42,913 bases of DNA from Acidobacteriota bacterium (GCA_016935015.1 JAFGRT010000072.1:1-42913), one strand, 5' to 3'. Numbered from the stretch's first letter, positions 17,103 through 25,769 are shown. The notes: a model not told the origin generated them from the sequence alone. Translations and numbers: made by a program.

Positions 17103-18444
17103 CGAACCCAACCAGCGAACAGTCCTTGCGGGCTTCCTGGGGAAACATGGCTACGACATCCTGACCGCGGAGTCGGCGGAAAAGGCGCTGACCGTTTGCA
17201 GCGCCACGCCGCCCGACCTCATCATCTCCGACATGAAAATGACCGGGAAAAGCGGTCGGGAACTGCTGGCCGAGATCCGCCGCGCCGATCCGTTGATCCC
17301 ATTTATCATGATCACCGCCTACGGCAATGTCGACGAAGCCGTCGCCATCATGAAAGAAGGCGCAACGGACTATCTGGGCAAGCCGGTGAATCTCTCCGAA
17401 CTGCTCCTCAAAATTGCCAAAGCCCTCGAGCAAAAGATGCTGCTGGAGGAGAACGAGGAACTGCGGCGGGAACTTGTAGACAGCCAGATGACGGAATCCA
17501 TCCGGACCCGCAACCCCCGCATGCGCGAGGTGCTGAGCATGGCCGCCCGGGCGGCCCGGGCCGACGTGCCCATCCTGATCCTGGGGGAGAGCGGTACCGG
17601 CAAGGAACTGCTGGCCCGCACCATCCATTCCCTCAGTGCCGTCAAGGGCGGCCCGTTCGTGCCGGTGAACTGCGCCTCACTGAATCCGGGGGTCCTGGAG
17701 AGCGAGCTGTTCGGTCACGAACGGGGGGCGTTCACCGGCGCCGCTACTACCCGCAAGGGTCGGTTCGAAATTGCCCAGAACGGCAGTCTGTTTCTGGATG
17801 AAGTAGGCGACATCCCGCCCGAGATCCAGGTGAAACTGCTGCGCGTGCTGCAGGAAAACGAAATCGAGCGGGTGGGGGGCAACCAGTCCATTCCCGTTCG
17901 TTTCCGGCTCATCAGTGCCACCAATCGGGATCTGGAGGAGCTCATCCAGGCCGGGGGGTTCCGTGAAGATCTTTTTTACCGTATCAACGTGGTCTCCCTG
18001 CGGCTGCCGCCTTTGCGCCAGCGGCGCGAGGACATCCCGGTCCTGATGGATCATTTCCTGGGGTACTATAGCGAAAAGTACGGTATTGAGATGAAAGGCT
18101 TTTCCCGGGAAGCCAGGCAGCGCCTGCTGGCGTACGATTATCCCGGCAATATCCGCGAACTCATGAATGTCATCCAGCGCTCGCTGGTCCTGGCCCGGGG
18201 GGATGTCATCCAGACGGTCCAGTTTGATCAGGGGGCGTGTGCCGAGGCGGCGGGGGATACGGTTTCGACCGATGTCCCCGGCGGCACTCTGCCCGAAGCG
18301 GTGGAAAGTCTGGAGAAACGCATGATCATGCAGGCGCTGGAGGAGAACGATCACGTCCAGGTCCGGGCGGCCCGCCAGCTGGGTATCAGTGAGCGCAACA
18401 TTCGCTACAAGATGGAAAAATACGGTCTCAAAGCGGAGGAGTGA
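17074..18444 (+). CDS. NtrC-family sigma-54-dependent response regulator
   Basis: A 456-residue activator. The receiver domain (1-120) has Asp9/Asp10, the phospho-acceptor Asp53 (IISDMKMTG), Thr81 and Lys103. The AAA+ domain (~145-380) has the Walker A box GESGTGKE (171-178), the sigma-54-contacting GAFTGA loop (218-223) and Walker B FLDEVGD (240-246). The C-terminal Fis-type helix-turn-helix is about 430-455 (AARQLGISERNIRYKMEKYG). Everything needed to activate sigma-54 RNA polymerase is present. It overlaps the kinase gene by 29 bases and has GGGAG upstream of its ATG. The best target in view is the sigma-54 promoter 225 bases downstream. Confidence 0.96.
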   Translation: MKHRILVVDDEPNQRTVLAGFLGKHGYDILTAESAEKALTVCSATPPDLIISDMKMTGKSGRELLAEIRRADPLIPFIMITAYGNVDEAVAIMKEGATDYLGKPVNLSELLLKIAKALEQKMLLEENEELRRELVDSQMTESIRTRNPRMREVLSMAARAARADVPILILGESGTGKELLARTIHSLSAVKGGPFVPVNCASLNPGVLESELFGHERGAFTGAATTRKGRFEIAQNGSLFLDEVGDIPPEIQVKLLRVLQENEIERVGGNQSIPVRFRLISATNRDLEELIQAGGFREDLFYRINVVSLRLPPLRQRREDIPVLMDHFLGYYSEKYGIEMKGFSREARQRLLAYDYPGNIRELMNVIQRSLVLARGDVIQTVQFDQGACAEAAGDTVSTDVPGGTLPEAVESLEKRMIMQALEENDHVQVRAARQLGISERNIRYKMEKYGLKAEE

Positions 18445-18590
18445 AATCTCCGCTCCTGATGGCCGGCCCCAACTATTTTATAATCTTGCACGATTTCCTT
18501 CCTATGGGTCAACCTACCCCCGACCATCGGGGGGTGGCACCATCACTGTCGTTAGGCAGGTGACCAAACTGACGATTCGGCGGCGGAGCC

Positions 18591-18608
18591 CTCGTCAGAA
18601 CCGACGAG
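18591..18608. promoter_or_regulatory. Candidate enhancer dyad for the NtrC-type regulator
   Basis: CTCGTC and GACGAG form a perfect 6-bp dyad around a 6-base centre. It lies about 87-104 bases upstream of the start expected from the sigma-54 promoter at 18669-18684, the usual distance for an NtrC-family binding site. It could instead be an mRNA stem at the end of the regulator transcript, but no T-run follows. Confidence 0.4.
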
Positions 18609-18668
18609 CTCGGCTGCGGTGAAATTCTAAATTGCTTTATTAGATTCTTTTACGAATTCAATCAGGTT

Positions 18669-18684
18669 TGGCATGCCACATGCA
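18669..18684 (+). promoter_or_regulatory. Sigma-54 (-24/-12) promoter
   Basis: TGGCATGCCACATGCA matches the consensus TGGCACG-N4-TTGCW at all but two defined positions. It keeps the two invariant dinucleotides, GG (18670-18671) and GC (18682-18683), exactly ten bases apart. Expected transcription start is ~18695, about 30 bases before the next start codon. It sits directly downstream of an NtrC-family activator gene. Confidence 0.78.
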
Positions 18685-18726
18685 GGTACCGGTTCATGAA
18701 GAGATTATTTTAAGGAGGATTCGTAC

Positions 18727-19647
18727 ATGAAACACCTGATGATGATCCTGAGCATGCTTTTGTTGACGTGCAGCCTGGCCGCGGCCCAGCAGGGCGGCGG
18801 TCGCGGCAACGGGGACGGAACCGGTAACGGTGAGTGCGACGGTTCCGGTTACGGGGAGGATCACGGCCGGAATGGCGGCCAGGGCGAAAACGGCGGCCCC
18901 CACGGTTCGGGTTATGACCTGAGTGCCGTGATCACTGTGACGGGCGAGATCGTCGACATGGACTTCTGTGAAGACGACGGCGTCCGCCGGCAGAAAGGCA
19001 ATGCCTCTTTTTACCTGCGCACCGAGGCCAACGATCTCTATCTCGTGAATGTGGCCCCGGCCTGGTTCATGGAAAACCAGGAATTCCCGTTGGCCGTAGG
19101 CGATGTGGTCACAGTGACGGGCGCCCTGACGCAGGGTCAGGAAGAGTGTCAGCTGGACGAGGAAAACGTCTTCGTCATTCTCGCCGCGGAAATTATCAAC
19201 GGCGAATTGGCACTGGTGCTGCGCGACGAACTGGGCTATCCCGTGTGGCGCGGCACCCGGGGCGCCGACAACGGCCGCAATCCCGGGACGTATATCGGTT
19301 ACGACTATGATCCCGCTGCCGAAACCGTCGTCCAGGGCATCGTCGCCGGGATCGCCGTCGGCTGCACCGAAGAGAACACCTATCCAGGATACCATATCCT
19401 TCTGACACTGGACGACGGCAGCGACCTGCTGGTGGTGCTGGGGCCCTACTGGTACCTGGTCAACCAGGAGATGGATCTCACCGCCGGAACGGACGTCGTG
19501 ATCACGGGCGTGTATGTGACGTTGGATGACGGCACGGAGATTTTCATCGCCCGGCTGGTGGAGTATGACGATACCACCATCGTGCTGCGGGACGAGAACG
19601 GCAGCCCTCTCTGGAAAAGCGTGCGGCGCGGCAACGGGCAGCAGTAA
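18727..19647 (+). CDS. Secreted protein with two copies of an OB-fold-like domain
   Basis: A 306-residue protein with a signal peptide (1-20, LAAAQ). A low-complexity region rich in Gly, Asn and Asp follows (~21-58). Two homologous domains come next: ~60-178 and ~195-303. Each has the order TG-EIV / V-GIVAGI strand, a W[FY] turn (APAWFMENQ, GPYWYLVNQ), a D-VTVTG or DVVITG strand, and a closing LRDELGYPVW or LRDENGSPLW box. Small five-strand barrels of the OB type would fit (inference). Function unknown; possibly metal- or ligand-binding in the periplasm. AAGGAGG precedes the ATG by 7 bases, and a sigma-54 promoter lies upstream, so expression probably depends on the adjacent two-component system. 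Confidence 0.85.
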   Translation: MKHLMMILSMLLLTCSLAAAQQGGGRGNGDGTGNGECDGSGYGEDHGRNGGQGENGGPHGSGYDLSAVITVTGEIVDMDFCEDDGVRRQKGNASFYLRTEANDLYLVNVAPAWFMENQEFPLAVGDVVTVTGALTQGQEECQLDEENVFVILAAEIINGELALVLRDELGYPVWRGTRGADNGRNPGTYIGYDYDPAAETVVQGIVAGIAVGCTEENTYPGYHILLTLDDGSDLLVVLGPYWYLVNQEMDLTAGTDVVITGVYVTLDDGTEIFIARLVEYDDTTIVLRDENGSPLWKSVRRGNGQQ

Positions 19648-19678
19648 TCCAGTGACCGCTTCCTGCTGACAGATTTTC

Positions 19679-19724
19679 GCCGGCTCTCCCCTGAAGGACG
19701 CAGGGGGGGGCCGGCTTCCCCTTT
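19679..19724 (+). terminator. Terminator after the duplicated-domain gene
   Basis: GCCGGC (19679-19684) pairs with GCCGGC (19710-19715), and CCCCTG (19688-19693) with CAGGGG (19701-19706). Intervening TCT/GGG wobbles make a stem of about 15 bp with a 7-base loop. TTCCCCTTT follows, a weak but T-containing tail. Confidence 0.6.
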
Positions 19725-19750
19725 GGACGCTAGGGAATTCCGCCCGGATC

Positions 19751-19759
19751 TGGTATACT
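19751..19759 (+). promoter_or_regulatory. Candidate extended -10 promoter
   Basis: TGGTATACT has the TGN extension and a five-of-six match to TATAAT. It would start transcription near 19766, only ~14 bases before the next start codon. No -35 box is evident at the right spacing. Confidence 0.4.
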
Positions 19760-19779
19760 GAAAAAAAGCGGTGAACGGA

Positions 19780-20268
19780 ATGAAGCCGTACAGAAGCAAT
19801 AAAATCATTCTGTTGATTGGTCTGATGGTGGCGTCGGGCGCGTGGGCACCGGGGGCCGAGGACCAGCGGGTGATCCTGAAGTACGACCAGGATACGGTCC
19901 GGGAAGTGTCCGGCGCCATCCAGGAAATCCGGGCCGCGAACTGGTATGACGGCGATCAGACGAATTACTTGGTGCGTGTCGTGGCGGAGGACCATTACGA
20001 GATATGGGTGGACGCCGGATTGGAAAGCCTTTACGAAGTAGACCTGCAGCCGGGTCAGCGGTTCTGGGCCACCGGGTCACTAGTGGAGCATGGCGACACG
20101 ACCTATCTGCTCGCGTCGAAGGTTGCCGTGGGCGGCGGTCAAAATGTGGAGGTCCGCGGCGACGACGGCGTGCCCATGTGGATCAAGTCCCAGCGGATGA
20201 AAAACAGCCAGATGCGCATGAAACGATTCCATTACCAGCGCGGCCGGCACGGTGGCCGACGCCGCTGA
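19780..20268 (+). CDS. Secreted single-domain paralogue of the preceding protein
   Basis: A 162-residue protein with a signal peptide (~1-26). One domain (~40-135) follows the same plan as those in the neighbouring protein: VSGAIQEI strand, IWVDAGLESLY in place of the W[FY] turn, FWATGSLV strand, and the closing VRGDDGVPMW box matching LRDexGxPxW. The C-terminus is a basic, Met/Arg/His-rich tail (RGRHGGRRR at the end). ATG at 19780 is chosen over an in-frame GTG at 19771; neither has a strong ribosome site. It appears to have its own promoter after the upstream terminator. Role unknown; shared domain and adjacency suggest it works with the preceding protein. Confidence 0.75.
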   Translation: MKPYRSNKIILLIGLMVASGAWAPGAEDQRVILKYDQDTVREVSGAIQEIRAANWYDGDQTNYLVRVVAEDHYEIWVDAGLESLYEVDLQPGQRFWATGSLVEHGDTTYLLASKVAVGGGQNVEVRGDDGVPMWIKSQRMKNSQMRMKRFHYQRGRHGGRRR

Positions 20269-20314
20269 GCAAGCCTCGCCACAACACCCTTTCCACACGC
20301 AGAAACACTCCTTC

Positions 20315-23300
20315 CTAATCGCCTTCCTGGCTGTCTTTGTCCAGCCCGATGGCCGGTATGTTCTCCTCCCGGACCAGGCGGTTGAATGCCGGGATCTGTT
20401 CCTCGAGAATGGCCCGGAACCGGCGCAGCTGCACGTCAGCGGCGGCGAAAAGCTCGTCGCGTACTGCCACGGCCTGGTCCGTCGGGGCGTGATCGCCCGT
20501 GCCCGCCACGCCGAGCAACCCGGCCAGCTTGTCGTTCAGGCGGATGGGAAAGTTGAGGGGATCCTGGGCGCTCCGGTTCTTGACCTGGTAGAGGATCGCC
20601 TCGATGTCCGCCAGATCGGTTTTGATTTTCTCCGACATCTCCACCAGTGACGGGTGCTTTTCCCGCTCCGTGACCGGCTCCATCACCCGGTCGATGCGGG
20701 CGCGGATGTCGCGGATCTGGGCCACGGTGCGGTGTATCTCGGACAGCTTGTCGCGTACCGACCGCATGAAGTCGAACTGGGCCCGGTAGTCTTCCGCTGG
20801 AATGTCCGAACGGGGATCGGGCCGCAGGGTGAAGGGGGCTGTCTGTGATTCTTCATCCACCGTCAGACGCACCCGGTAATCACTCGGCACGGCCGTGGGA
20901 CCCAGCAGCCAGCGGTTCCACAGGACCAGGCCCGGAAATGTCTCCGCCTCGGCGTAGCGCAGGTCCCACACGAAACGGTTCAGTCCGGCTTTCACCTCGA
21001 GTGTGTCCTTTTTCTCCTCGGCTTGGGTACTGAAGCGACGGATAAGGGTGCCGTCGGCCTCCAGAAATTCGAGGGTGATCGCCGGGCCGGTCTGGGCCGC
21101 GTCATCTTCACCCACGACCGTTTCCGATTCTGTTTCCGGTTCGGAGGCTTCGGGGGTTTTTTTCACAACGGGCGGTTCCTTGACATAAAAATAGACGAAC
21201 GCCCCGCCGGGCCGGTTGGTGCCGTTGGCCCCCGGCTCCGCCATGCTGCGGCCGCCGGACCGATAAGCGGGTGCCGGCGTGAAGAGATGGGTGGCGCGGG
21301 CCATGGTGGCGTCATCGAGCTGATGCAGCGGTGAAAGGTCGTCCAGTACCCAAAAGGAGCGGCCCTGGGTGGCGACGATGAGGTCGCCGTCCTTCAGTGT
21401 TAGGTCCGTTACCGGGACGATGGGCAGATTCAGCTGGAACGGCTGCCAACGGGCGCCATCGTCGAAGGAGATGTACATCCCCCACTCGGTGCCGGCGTAT
21501 AGAAGACCCGGCCGTTCCGGATCGGCCCGCACCACCCGGGTGAAATGATCGGGGGCGATGCCGGCGGTGATTTTCCGCCATGACCGGCCGTAGTCCTCCG
21601 TCCGGTACAGGTAGGGTGAAAAGTCATCCAGCTTGTAGCGGGTGGCGGCCACGTACAGGCCGCCGGGCCGGAACGGATCGATCTCGAGGCTGTTGATCTG
21701 CGCCCACCCGGGCAGATCGGGCGGGGTGACGTTCTGCCAGGTTGAGCCGCCGTCCCGGGTTACATGGAGCAGGCCGTCGTCGCTGCCGGCCCAGATGACC
21801 CCGGCCTCGTGCGGGGATTCGGCGGCGGTGAAGATGGTGCCGTAGTATTCCACCGCCGTGTTGTCCTTGGTGATGGGGCCGCCCGAGGGGCCCATGGTGG
21901 ATGTGTCGTTGCGGGTCAGGTCCGGACTGATGGCCGTCCAGCTCTCTCCCTCATCGGTGGTTTTGAAGAGGACATTGGCCGCCGTGTAAAGGACGCCCGG
22001 ATCGTGGGGCGAAAAGAAGATGGGGAAATTCCACTGGAACCGGTATTTCAGGTCAGCGGCACCGTGCCCCATGGGATTGTCGGGCCAGACGTCGACCCGG
22101 CGGAGGTCGCCGGTGCGGTGGTCGAGACGCTCCAGATAGCCGCCGTATGAGCCGCCGTACACGATGTCCGGGTTTTCGGGATGGGGGGCCAGCCAGCCGC
22201 TCTCGCCGCCGGCGGTGGATTCCCAGTCCCGCTCGCCGATGACCCGGCCGTCGGTGCGGTGCAGGATGCGCACGGTGCTGTTGTCCTGCTGGGCGCCGTA
22301 GATCCGGTAGGGGACATGGTTGTCGGTGGTGACCCGGTAGAACTGGGCGGTAGGCTGGTTGTGATAGGTGGACCAGTTGGCCCCGCCGTCGAACGTGACC
22401 TGGGCGCCGCCGTCGTCGGCGATGATCATGCGCCGCGGGTCCTCGGGTGCGATCCAGAGGTCATGGTGATCGCTGTGGGGGGTAGAGATGGCGGTGAAGG
22501 ATTTGCCGCCGTCCTTGGATTTCCAGAAGCGCACGTTCAGCACATAGACTGTGTCGCGGTCACCCGTGTCGGCATAGATGCGGGTGTAGTACCAGGCCCG
22601 CTGGCGCAGGGAACGGTCCTCGTTGACCCGCTTCCAGGTCTCGCCGGCGTCGTCGGAACGGAACACGCCGCCGTCGGGCGCCTCGATGATGGCCCATATG
22701 CGGTTGGAGTCCACCGGGGAAACGGTCACGCCGACGATACCCGTCAGGTCCTGGGGCAGCCCTTTGTGGCGGGTGATCTCCGCCCAGGTGTCGCCGCCGT
22801 CGGTGCTCTTCCAGAGGCCGGAGCCGGGTCCGCCGCTTTCGAGACTGTAGGGGGTGCGCCGGACCCGCCAGCTCCCGGCATACAGGATGCGCGGGTTGTT
22901 GGGGTCCATTTCCAGGTCCACGGCGCCCACCTCCTCATTGATGAAAAGGATTTTTTGCCATGTTGCGCCGCCGTCCGTGGAACGGAAAATGCCCCTTTGG
23001 GCGTTGGGACCGTACAGGTGGCCCAGAGCGGTGACGTAGACCAGCTCGGGATTGCGCGGATGAATGCGGATGCGGGGAATGTGATGGGTGTCTGTCAGGC
23101 CGATGGAGCGCCAGGTCTTGCCGGCATCGGTGGATTTCCACATGCCGCTGCCGTGGGAGACGTTGCCTCGCACCGTCACCTCGCCGCCGCCCACGTAGAT
23201 GACGTTGGGGTCCCAGGCACTGACGGCCACGGCGCCGATGGAACCGCCGAAGAAGCTATCGGACACGTTCTTCCAGCTGGCGCCGCCGTCGTCGGTCTTC

Positions 23301-23527
23301 CAGACGCCACCGCCGGTGGCGCCGAAATAGTAGACCAGGGGGCGGTCGGGGATGCCGGCCACGGCGGCGGAACGTCCACCGCGGAAGGGGCCGATTTCAC
23401 GGTATTTCAAACCGCTGAACCAGGATGGGTCCACCGGTGGTTTCGCCGATTCGGCGCGCACCAGGGGCATGGCGGAACAGAGCAGAACCAGCAGAACGAT
23501 GGCGGAGATGAGCGAACGAATGGACAT
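20315..23527 (-). CDS. Exported sortilin/VPS10-like BNR-repeat protein
   Basis: A 1070-residue exported protein. The signal peptide covers residues 1-26 (ending VRAE). Residues ~35-780 form tandem beta-propellers of the WD40/YVTN/BNR type with at least eleven Asp-box strands (for example KTDDGGASW, STDAGKTW, SDDAGETW, TRDGGSTW, TEDYGRSW). The last ~300 residues contain a beta-domain (TLEVKAGLNRFVWDLRY) and a helical end. Close relatives are common in Acidobacteria-like genomes and are often called glycosyl hydrolases, but no sialidase catalytic residues are apparent, so binding or processing of an extracellular polymer is all that can be inferred. The ATG at 23527 follows AAGGAGG. The stop converges on the preceding gene with a 46-base gap. 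Confidence 0.92.
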   Translation of the reverse strand: MSIRSLISAIVLLVLLCSAMPLVRAESAKPPVDPSWFSGLKYREIGPFRGGRSAAVAGIPDRPLVYYFGATGGGVWKTDDGGASWKNVSDSFFGGSIGAVAVSAWDPNVIYVGGGEVTVRGNVSHGSGMWKSTDAGKTWRSIGLTDTHHIPRIRIHPRNPELVYVTALGHLYGPNAQRGIFRSTDGGATWQKILFINEEVGAVDLEMDPNNPRILYAGSWRVRRTPYSLESGGPGSGLWKSTDGGDTWAEITRHKGLPQDLTGIVGVTVSPVDSNRIWAIIEAPDGGVFRSDDAGETWKRVNEDRSLRQRAWYYTRIYADTGDRDTVYVLNVRFWKSKDGGKSFTAISTPHSDHHDLWIAPEDPRRMIIADDGGAQVTFDGGANWSTYHNQPTAQFYRVTTDNHVPYRIYGAQQDNSTVRILHRTDGRVIGERDWESTAGGESGWLAPHPENPDIVYGGSYGGYLERLDHRTGDLRRVDVWPDNPMGHGAADLKYRFQWNFPIFFSPHDPGVLYTAANVLFKTTDEGESWTAISPDLTRNDTSTMGPSGGPITKDNTAVEYYGTIFTAAESPHEAGVIWAGSDDGLLHVTRDGGSTWQNVTPPDLPGWAQINSLEIDPFRPGGLYVAATRYKLDDFSPYLYRTEDYGRSWRKITAGIAPDHFTRVVRADPERPGLLYAGTEWGMYISFDDGARWQPFQLNLPIVPVTDLTLKDGDLIVATQGRSFWVLDDLSPLHQLDDATMARATHLFTPAPAYRSGGRSMAEPGANGTNRPGGAFVYFYVKEPPVVKKTPEASEPETESETVVGEDDAAQTGPAITLEFLEADGTLIRRFSTQAEEKKDTLEVKAGLNRFVWDLRYAEAETFPGLVLWNRWLLGPTAVPSDYRVRLTVDEESQTAPFTLRPDPRSDIPAEDYRAQFDFMRSVRDKLSEIHRTVAQIRDIRARIDRVMEPVTEREKHPSLVEMSEKIKTDLADIEAILYQVKNRSAQDPLNFPIRLNDKLAGLLGVAGTGDHAPTDQAVAVRDELFAAADVQLRRFRAILEEQIPAFNRLVREENIPAIGLDKDSQEGD

Positions 23528-23568
23528 GGGAGGCCTCCTTCCCGGGTATCGGCCCGAACCGGTGTGAT

Positions 23569-23600
23569 GCTCCTGCGGAGCAGAAGACTCCATTCTAGCA
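23569..23600 (-). promoter_or_regulatory. Extended -10 promoter and 5' hairpin of the BNR-repeat gene
   Basis: On the minus strand TGCTAGAAT (23600-23592) is an extended -10 box with one mismatch to TATAAT. Ten bases later comes GCTCC-GCA-GGAGC (23581-23569), a perfect 5-bp hairpin that would sit at the very start of the mRNA. The start codon is 41 bases further. Confidence 0.5.
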
Positions 23601-23712
23601 GAAACCGATGCCGTAGAGCGGGCTTTCTTTCATGGTTGGATGACAAGAGATGCCGGCCCCTGGTGCAGGATCGTTCCATGCCCGTGGCGTTGAACGGGTG
23701 TGCCGGATGATT

Positions 23713-25410
23713 TCAGCGGGCATATTGGATGCGGCCGCCGACGATGGTGTAGAGGACGTCGGCCTTCAGGATTTCCGGCGGCGGCACCGTCAGGATATCG
23801 GTGTCCAGGATGGTGAAATCCGCCAGTTTGCCTACCTCGATGGATCCCAGCCGCTCTTCCTGGAACGCTCCGTACGCCGCCCAGATGGTAAAACCGCGGA
23901 CGGCCTCCTCCCGGGTCAACCGCTGCTCGGGATGCCAGCCGGCGGCAGGGGCGCCGTCTTCGTCCTGGCGGGTGACGGCGGCGTAGATCCCCTTGAGGGG
24001 GTCGTTGGACTCCACGGGAAAATCGGAGCCGCAGGGGATGACCAGACCGGCGTCCCTGAACCAGCGCCAGGCATAGGCGCCGCGGGCGCGTTGCGGGCCG
24101 ATGCGGTCCTCGACGAAGGGCATGTCCGACGTGCAGTGGGTGGGCTGCATGGCCGGCAACACACCCAGGGACGCGAACAGCGCCACGTCTTCCGGCCGGA
24201 CGATTTGGGCGTGCTCGATGCGCAGCCGGTAATCGCCGGCCGGCACCTCGGCCAGCGCCCGCCCGTAGGCCTCCAGGCAGAGACGGTTGCCGCGGATGCC
24301 GATACAGTGGGTCCCCACCTGCATCCCCTCGGCCAGGGCGGCGCGCGTCACCTCGTAGATATAGTCGGGCGTGATGCGCAGCAGGCCGCTGTTGCCCGGG
24401 TCGTCCGCGTAGGACTCGAAAAAGGCCGCCCCCCGCGAACCCAGGGCCCCGTCGAAGAAGAGCTTCACGCAGCGGACATCCAGCAGGTGGCGGCCGCCGT
24501 AATTGAGGACCTTGTGCTGACGGAACCATGCGGCGAGGTCGCCTTCGATGACGGGATGCGCCTGGTCGCCCAGCATGGCGTACAGGCGGAGGGGCATTTC
24601 ACCGGCGTCGATAAGCCGCTTGTAGAGGGCGATCTCCCGCGGCCCCACGCCAGCCTCATGGACGCCCGTCAGGCCTCTGGTCAGGCAATCCTCGGCCGCC
24701 AGGAGGAACTTGCGGCGCAGGGTTTCCTCGTCGTCGGCCGGCATGACCTCTTTCACCAGGTTCATGGCCCGGTTGATGAGGACACCCGTCGGCTCGCCCC
24801 GGGCGTCGCGGACGATCCGCCCGCCGGGCGGATCGGGCGTATGGCGGGTGATGCCGGCCAGGGCCATGGCCCGGGCGTTGACCAGGGCCGAGTTGCCGTC
24901 GACCCGTGAAAGATACACGGGATTTTCTGGTGATACGGCACTGAGGGGAGTGTGGGTGGGGAATTCGTTGTCGGCCCAGTCATTGTGATCCCAGCGCCCG
25001 CCGCGCAGCCATTGGCCCGGAGCGGCGCGGGCCGCGCCCTCGGCCACAGCGCGGACAACCTCGTCATAGCTTCGGGTCCCGGTGATATTGAGATAGGTCA
25101 TCGCCTCGCCCAGGCTGTGCAGGTGGGCGTGGCCGTCGATGAGGCCGGGCAGCACCAGCCCGCCGTCGAGTTCCAGCACCCGGGTTCGCGGGCCGATCCA
25201 GGCCGTTGCATCGTCGTCTGAACCGATGAACACGATCCGCTCGTCGCGCACCGCCACCGCTTCCCGGATGGAGAACGCGGCGTCCACGGTGGCGACTTTC
25301 GCGCCGCGCAGTACCAGGTCGGCGGCCGACTGTTCGGATTCTACGCCGGCCGGGGTGCAGGCGGCCAGCAGGAGAAAGGGAATGAGCGTAAGTTTCAGAA
25401 CGTGTTGCAT
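23713..25410 (-). CDS. Amidohydrolase family 3 (YtcJ-like) lipoprotein
   Basis: A 565-residue metal-dependent hydrolase. The lipobox LLAAC (Cys18) marks it as a membrane-anchored lipoprotein, which is unusual for this mostly cytoplasmic superfamily but frequent in exported YtcJ-like members. LPGLIDGHAHLHSLG holds the HxH metal pair (His94, His96). The TIM barrel continues with RIEHAQIV, supplying a further histidine, and CGSDFPVESNDPLKGI, holding the conserved catalytic Asp. It ends with a small beta-domain (ADFTILDTDIL). N-acyl amide or amino-acid amide hydrolysis is the family activity; the substrate here is unknown. ATG at 25410 follows GAGGATCC; an in-frame ATG at 25440 has no ribosome site. 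The LuxR-type remnant lies 98 bases upstream on the same strand. Confidence 0.93.
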   Translation of the reverse strand: MQHVLKLTLIPFLLLAACTPAGVESEQSAADLVLRGAKVATVDAAFSIREAVAVRDERIVFIGSDDDATAWIGPRTRVLELDGGLVLPGLIDGHAHLHSLGEAMTYLNITGTRSYDEVVRAVAEGAARAAPGQWLRGGRWDHNDWADNEFPTHTPLSAVSPENPVYLSRVDGNSALVNARAMALAGITRHTPDPPGGRIVRDARGEPTGVLINRAMNLVKEVMPADDEETLRRKFLLAAEDCLTRGLTGVHEAGVGPREIALYKRLIDAGEMPLRLYAMLGDQAHPVIEGDLAAWFRQHKVLNYGGRHLLDVRCVKLFFDGALGSRGAAFFESYADDPGNSGLLRITPDYIYEVTRAALAEGMQVGTHCIGIRGNRLCLEAYGRALAEVPAGDYRLRIEHAQIVRPEDVALFASLGVLPAMQPTHCTSDMPFVEDRIGPQRARGAYAWRWFRDAGLVIPCGSDFPVESNDPLKGIYAAVTRQDEDGAPAAGWHPEQRLTREEAVRGFTIWAAYGAFQEERLGSIEVGKLADFTILDTDILTVPPPEILKADVLYTIVGGRIQYAR

Positions 25411-25508
25411 GGATCCTCGTTTCGGCTGGGGATAGGTCATGGTAAACGGAAACCGGGGCGTTTGGAAAGGAAAACTTCAGGCATGGGGTCACCGCCCGCG
25501 GCCATGCC

Positions 25509-25757
25509 TCAGCGGTCGTCGTCGTTCGGCTGCAGGTTCTGGACGAGGGTGATGAGCTGCCAGCGGTTGTTGATGCCCAGTTTCCGGTAAATAGGGTAGA
25601 TATGCGTTTCGACGGTCTTGATGGAGATGAAGAGGTTGTCCTCGATCTCCTTGTGGCTTTTTCCTTCCGGAATCAGGCGAATGACTTCCAGTGCCAGCTC
25701 GGAGATCTGGTAACGGCTGAAGAAGTCGGCCAGATCCTCGTCGGGGAGTGGCTGCAA
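25509..25757 (-). CDS. LuxR-type HTH domain protein, probably a remnant
   Basis: An 82-residue frame that is essentially one LuxR/FixJ DNA-binding domain: ISELALEVIRLIPEGKSHKE, then NLFISIKTVETHIYPIYRKLG and NNRWQLITL. This is the form found at the C-terminus of membrane-anchored LuxR proteins. The only start codon is TTG at 25757 and it has no ribosome site. A TAG lies four codons upstream in the same frame (25767-25769), and the frame beyond that TAG is open for another 40 codons with a hydrophobic segment. So the gene is probably broken by a nonsense mutation, or read through. If expressed it would bind DNA without any sensor domain. Confidence 0.5.
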   Translation of the reverse strand: MQPLPDEDLADFFSRYQISELALEVIRLIPEGKSHKEIEDNLFISIKTVETHIYPIYRKLGINNRWQLITLVQNLQPNDDDR

Positions 25758-25769
25758 GATGTGGCGCTA

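Noticed and set aside
22181-23710. 509-codon plus-strand frame opposite the BNR-repeat gene
   Set aside because: It lies almost entirely antisense to a well-supported gene, is rich in Val/Gly/Asp from antisense codons and has no recognisable domain.
23650-24909. 419-codon plus-strand frame opposite the amidohydrolase gene
   Set aside because: Antisense shadow of a gene with clear metal-binding motifs; no family resemblance.
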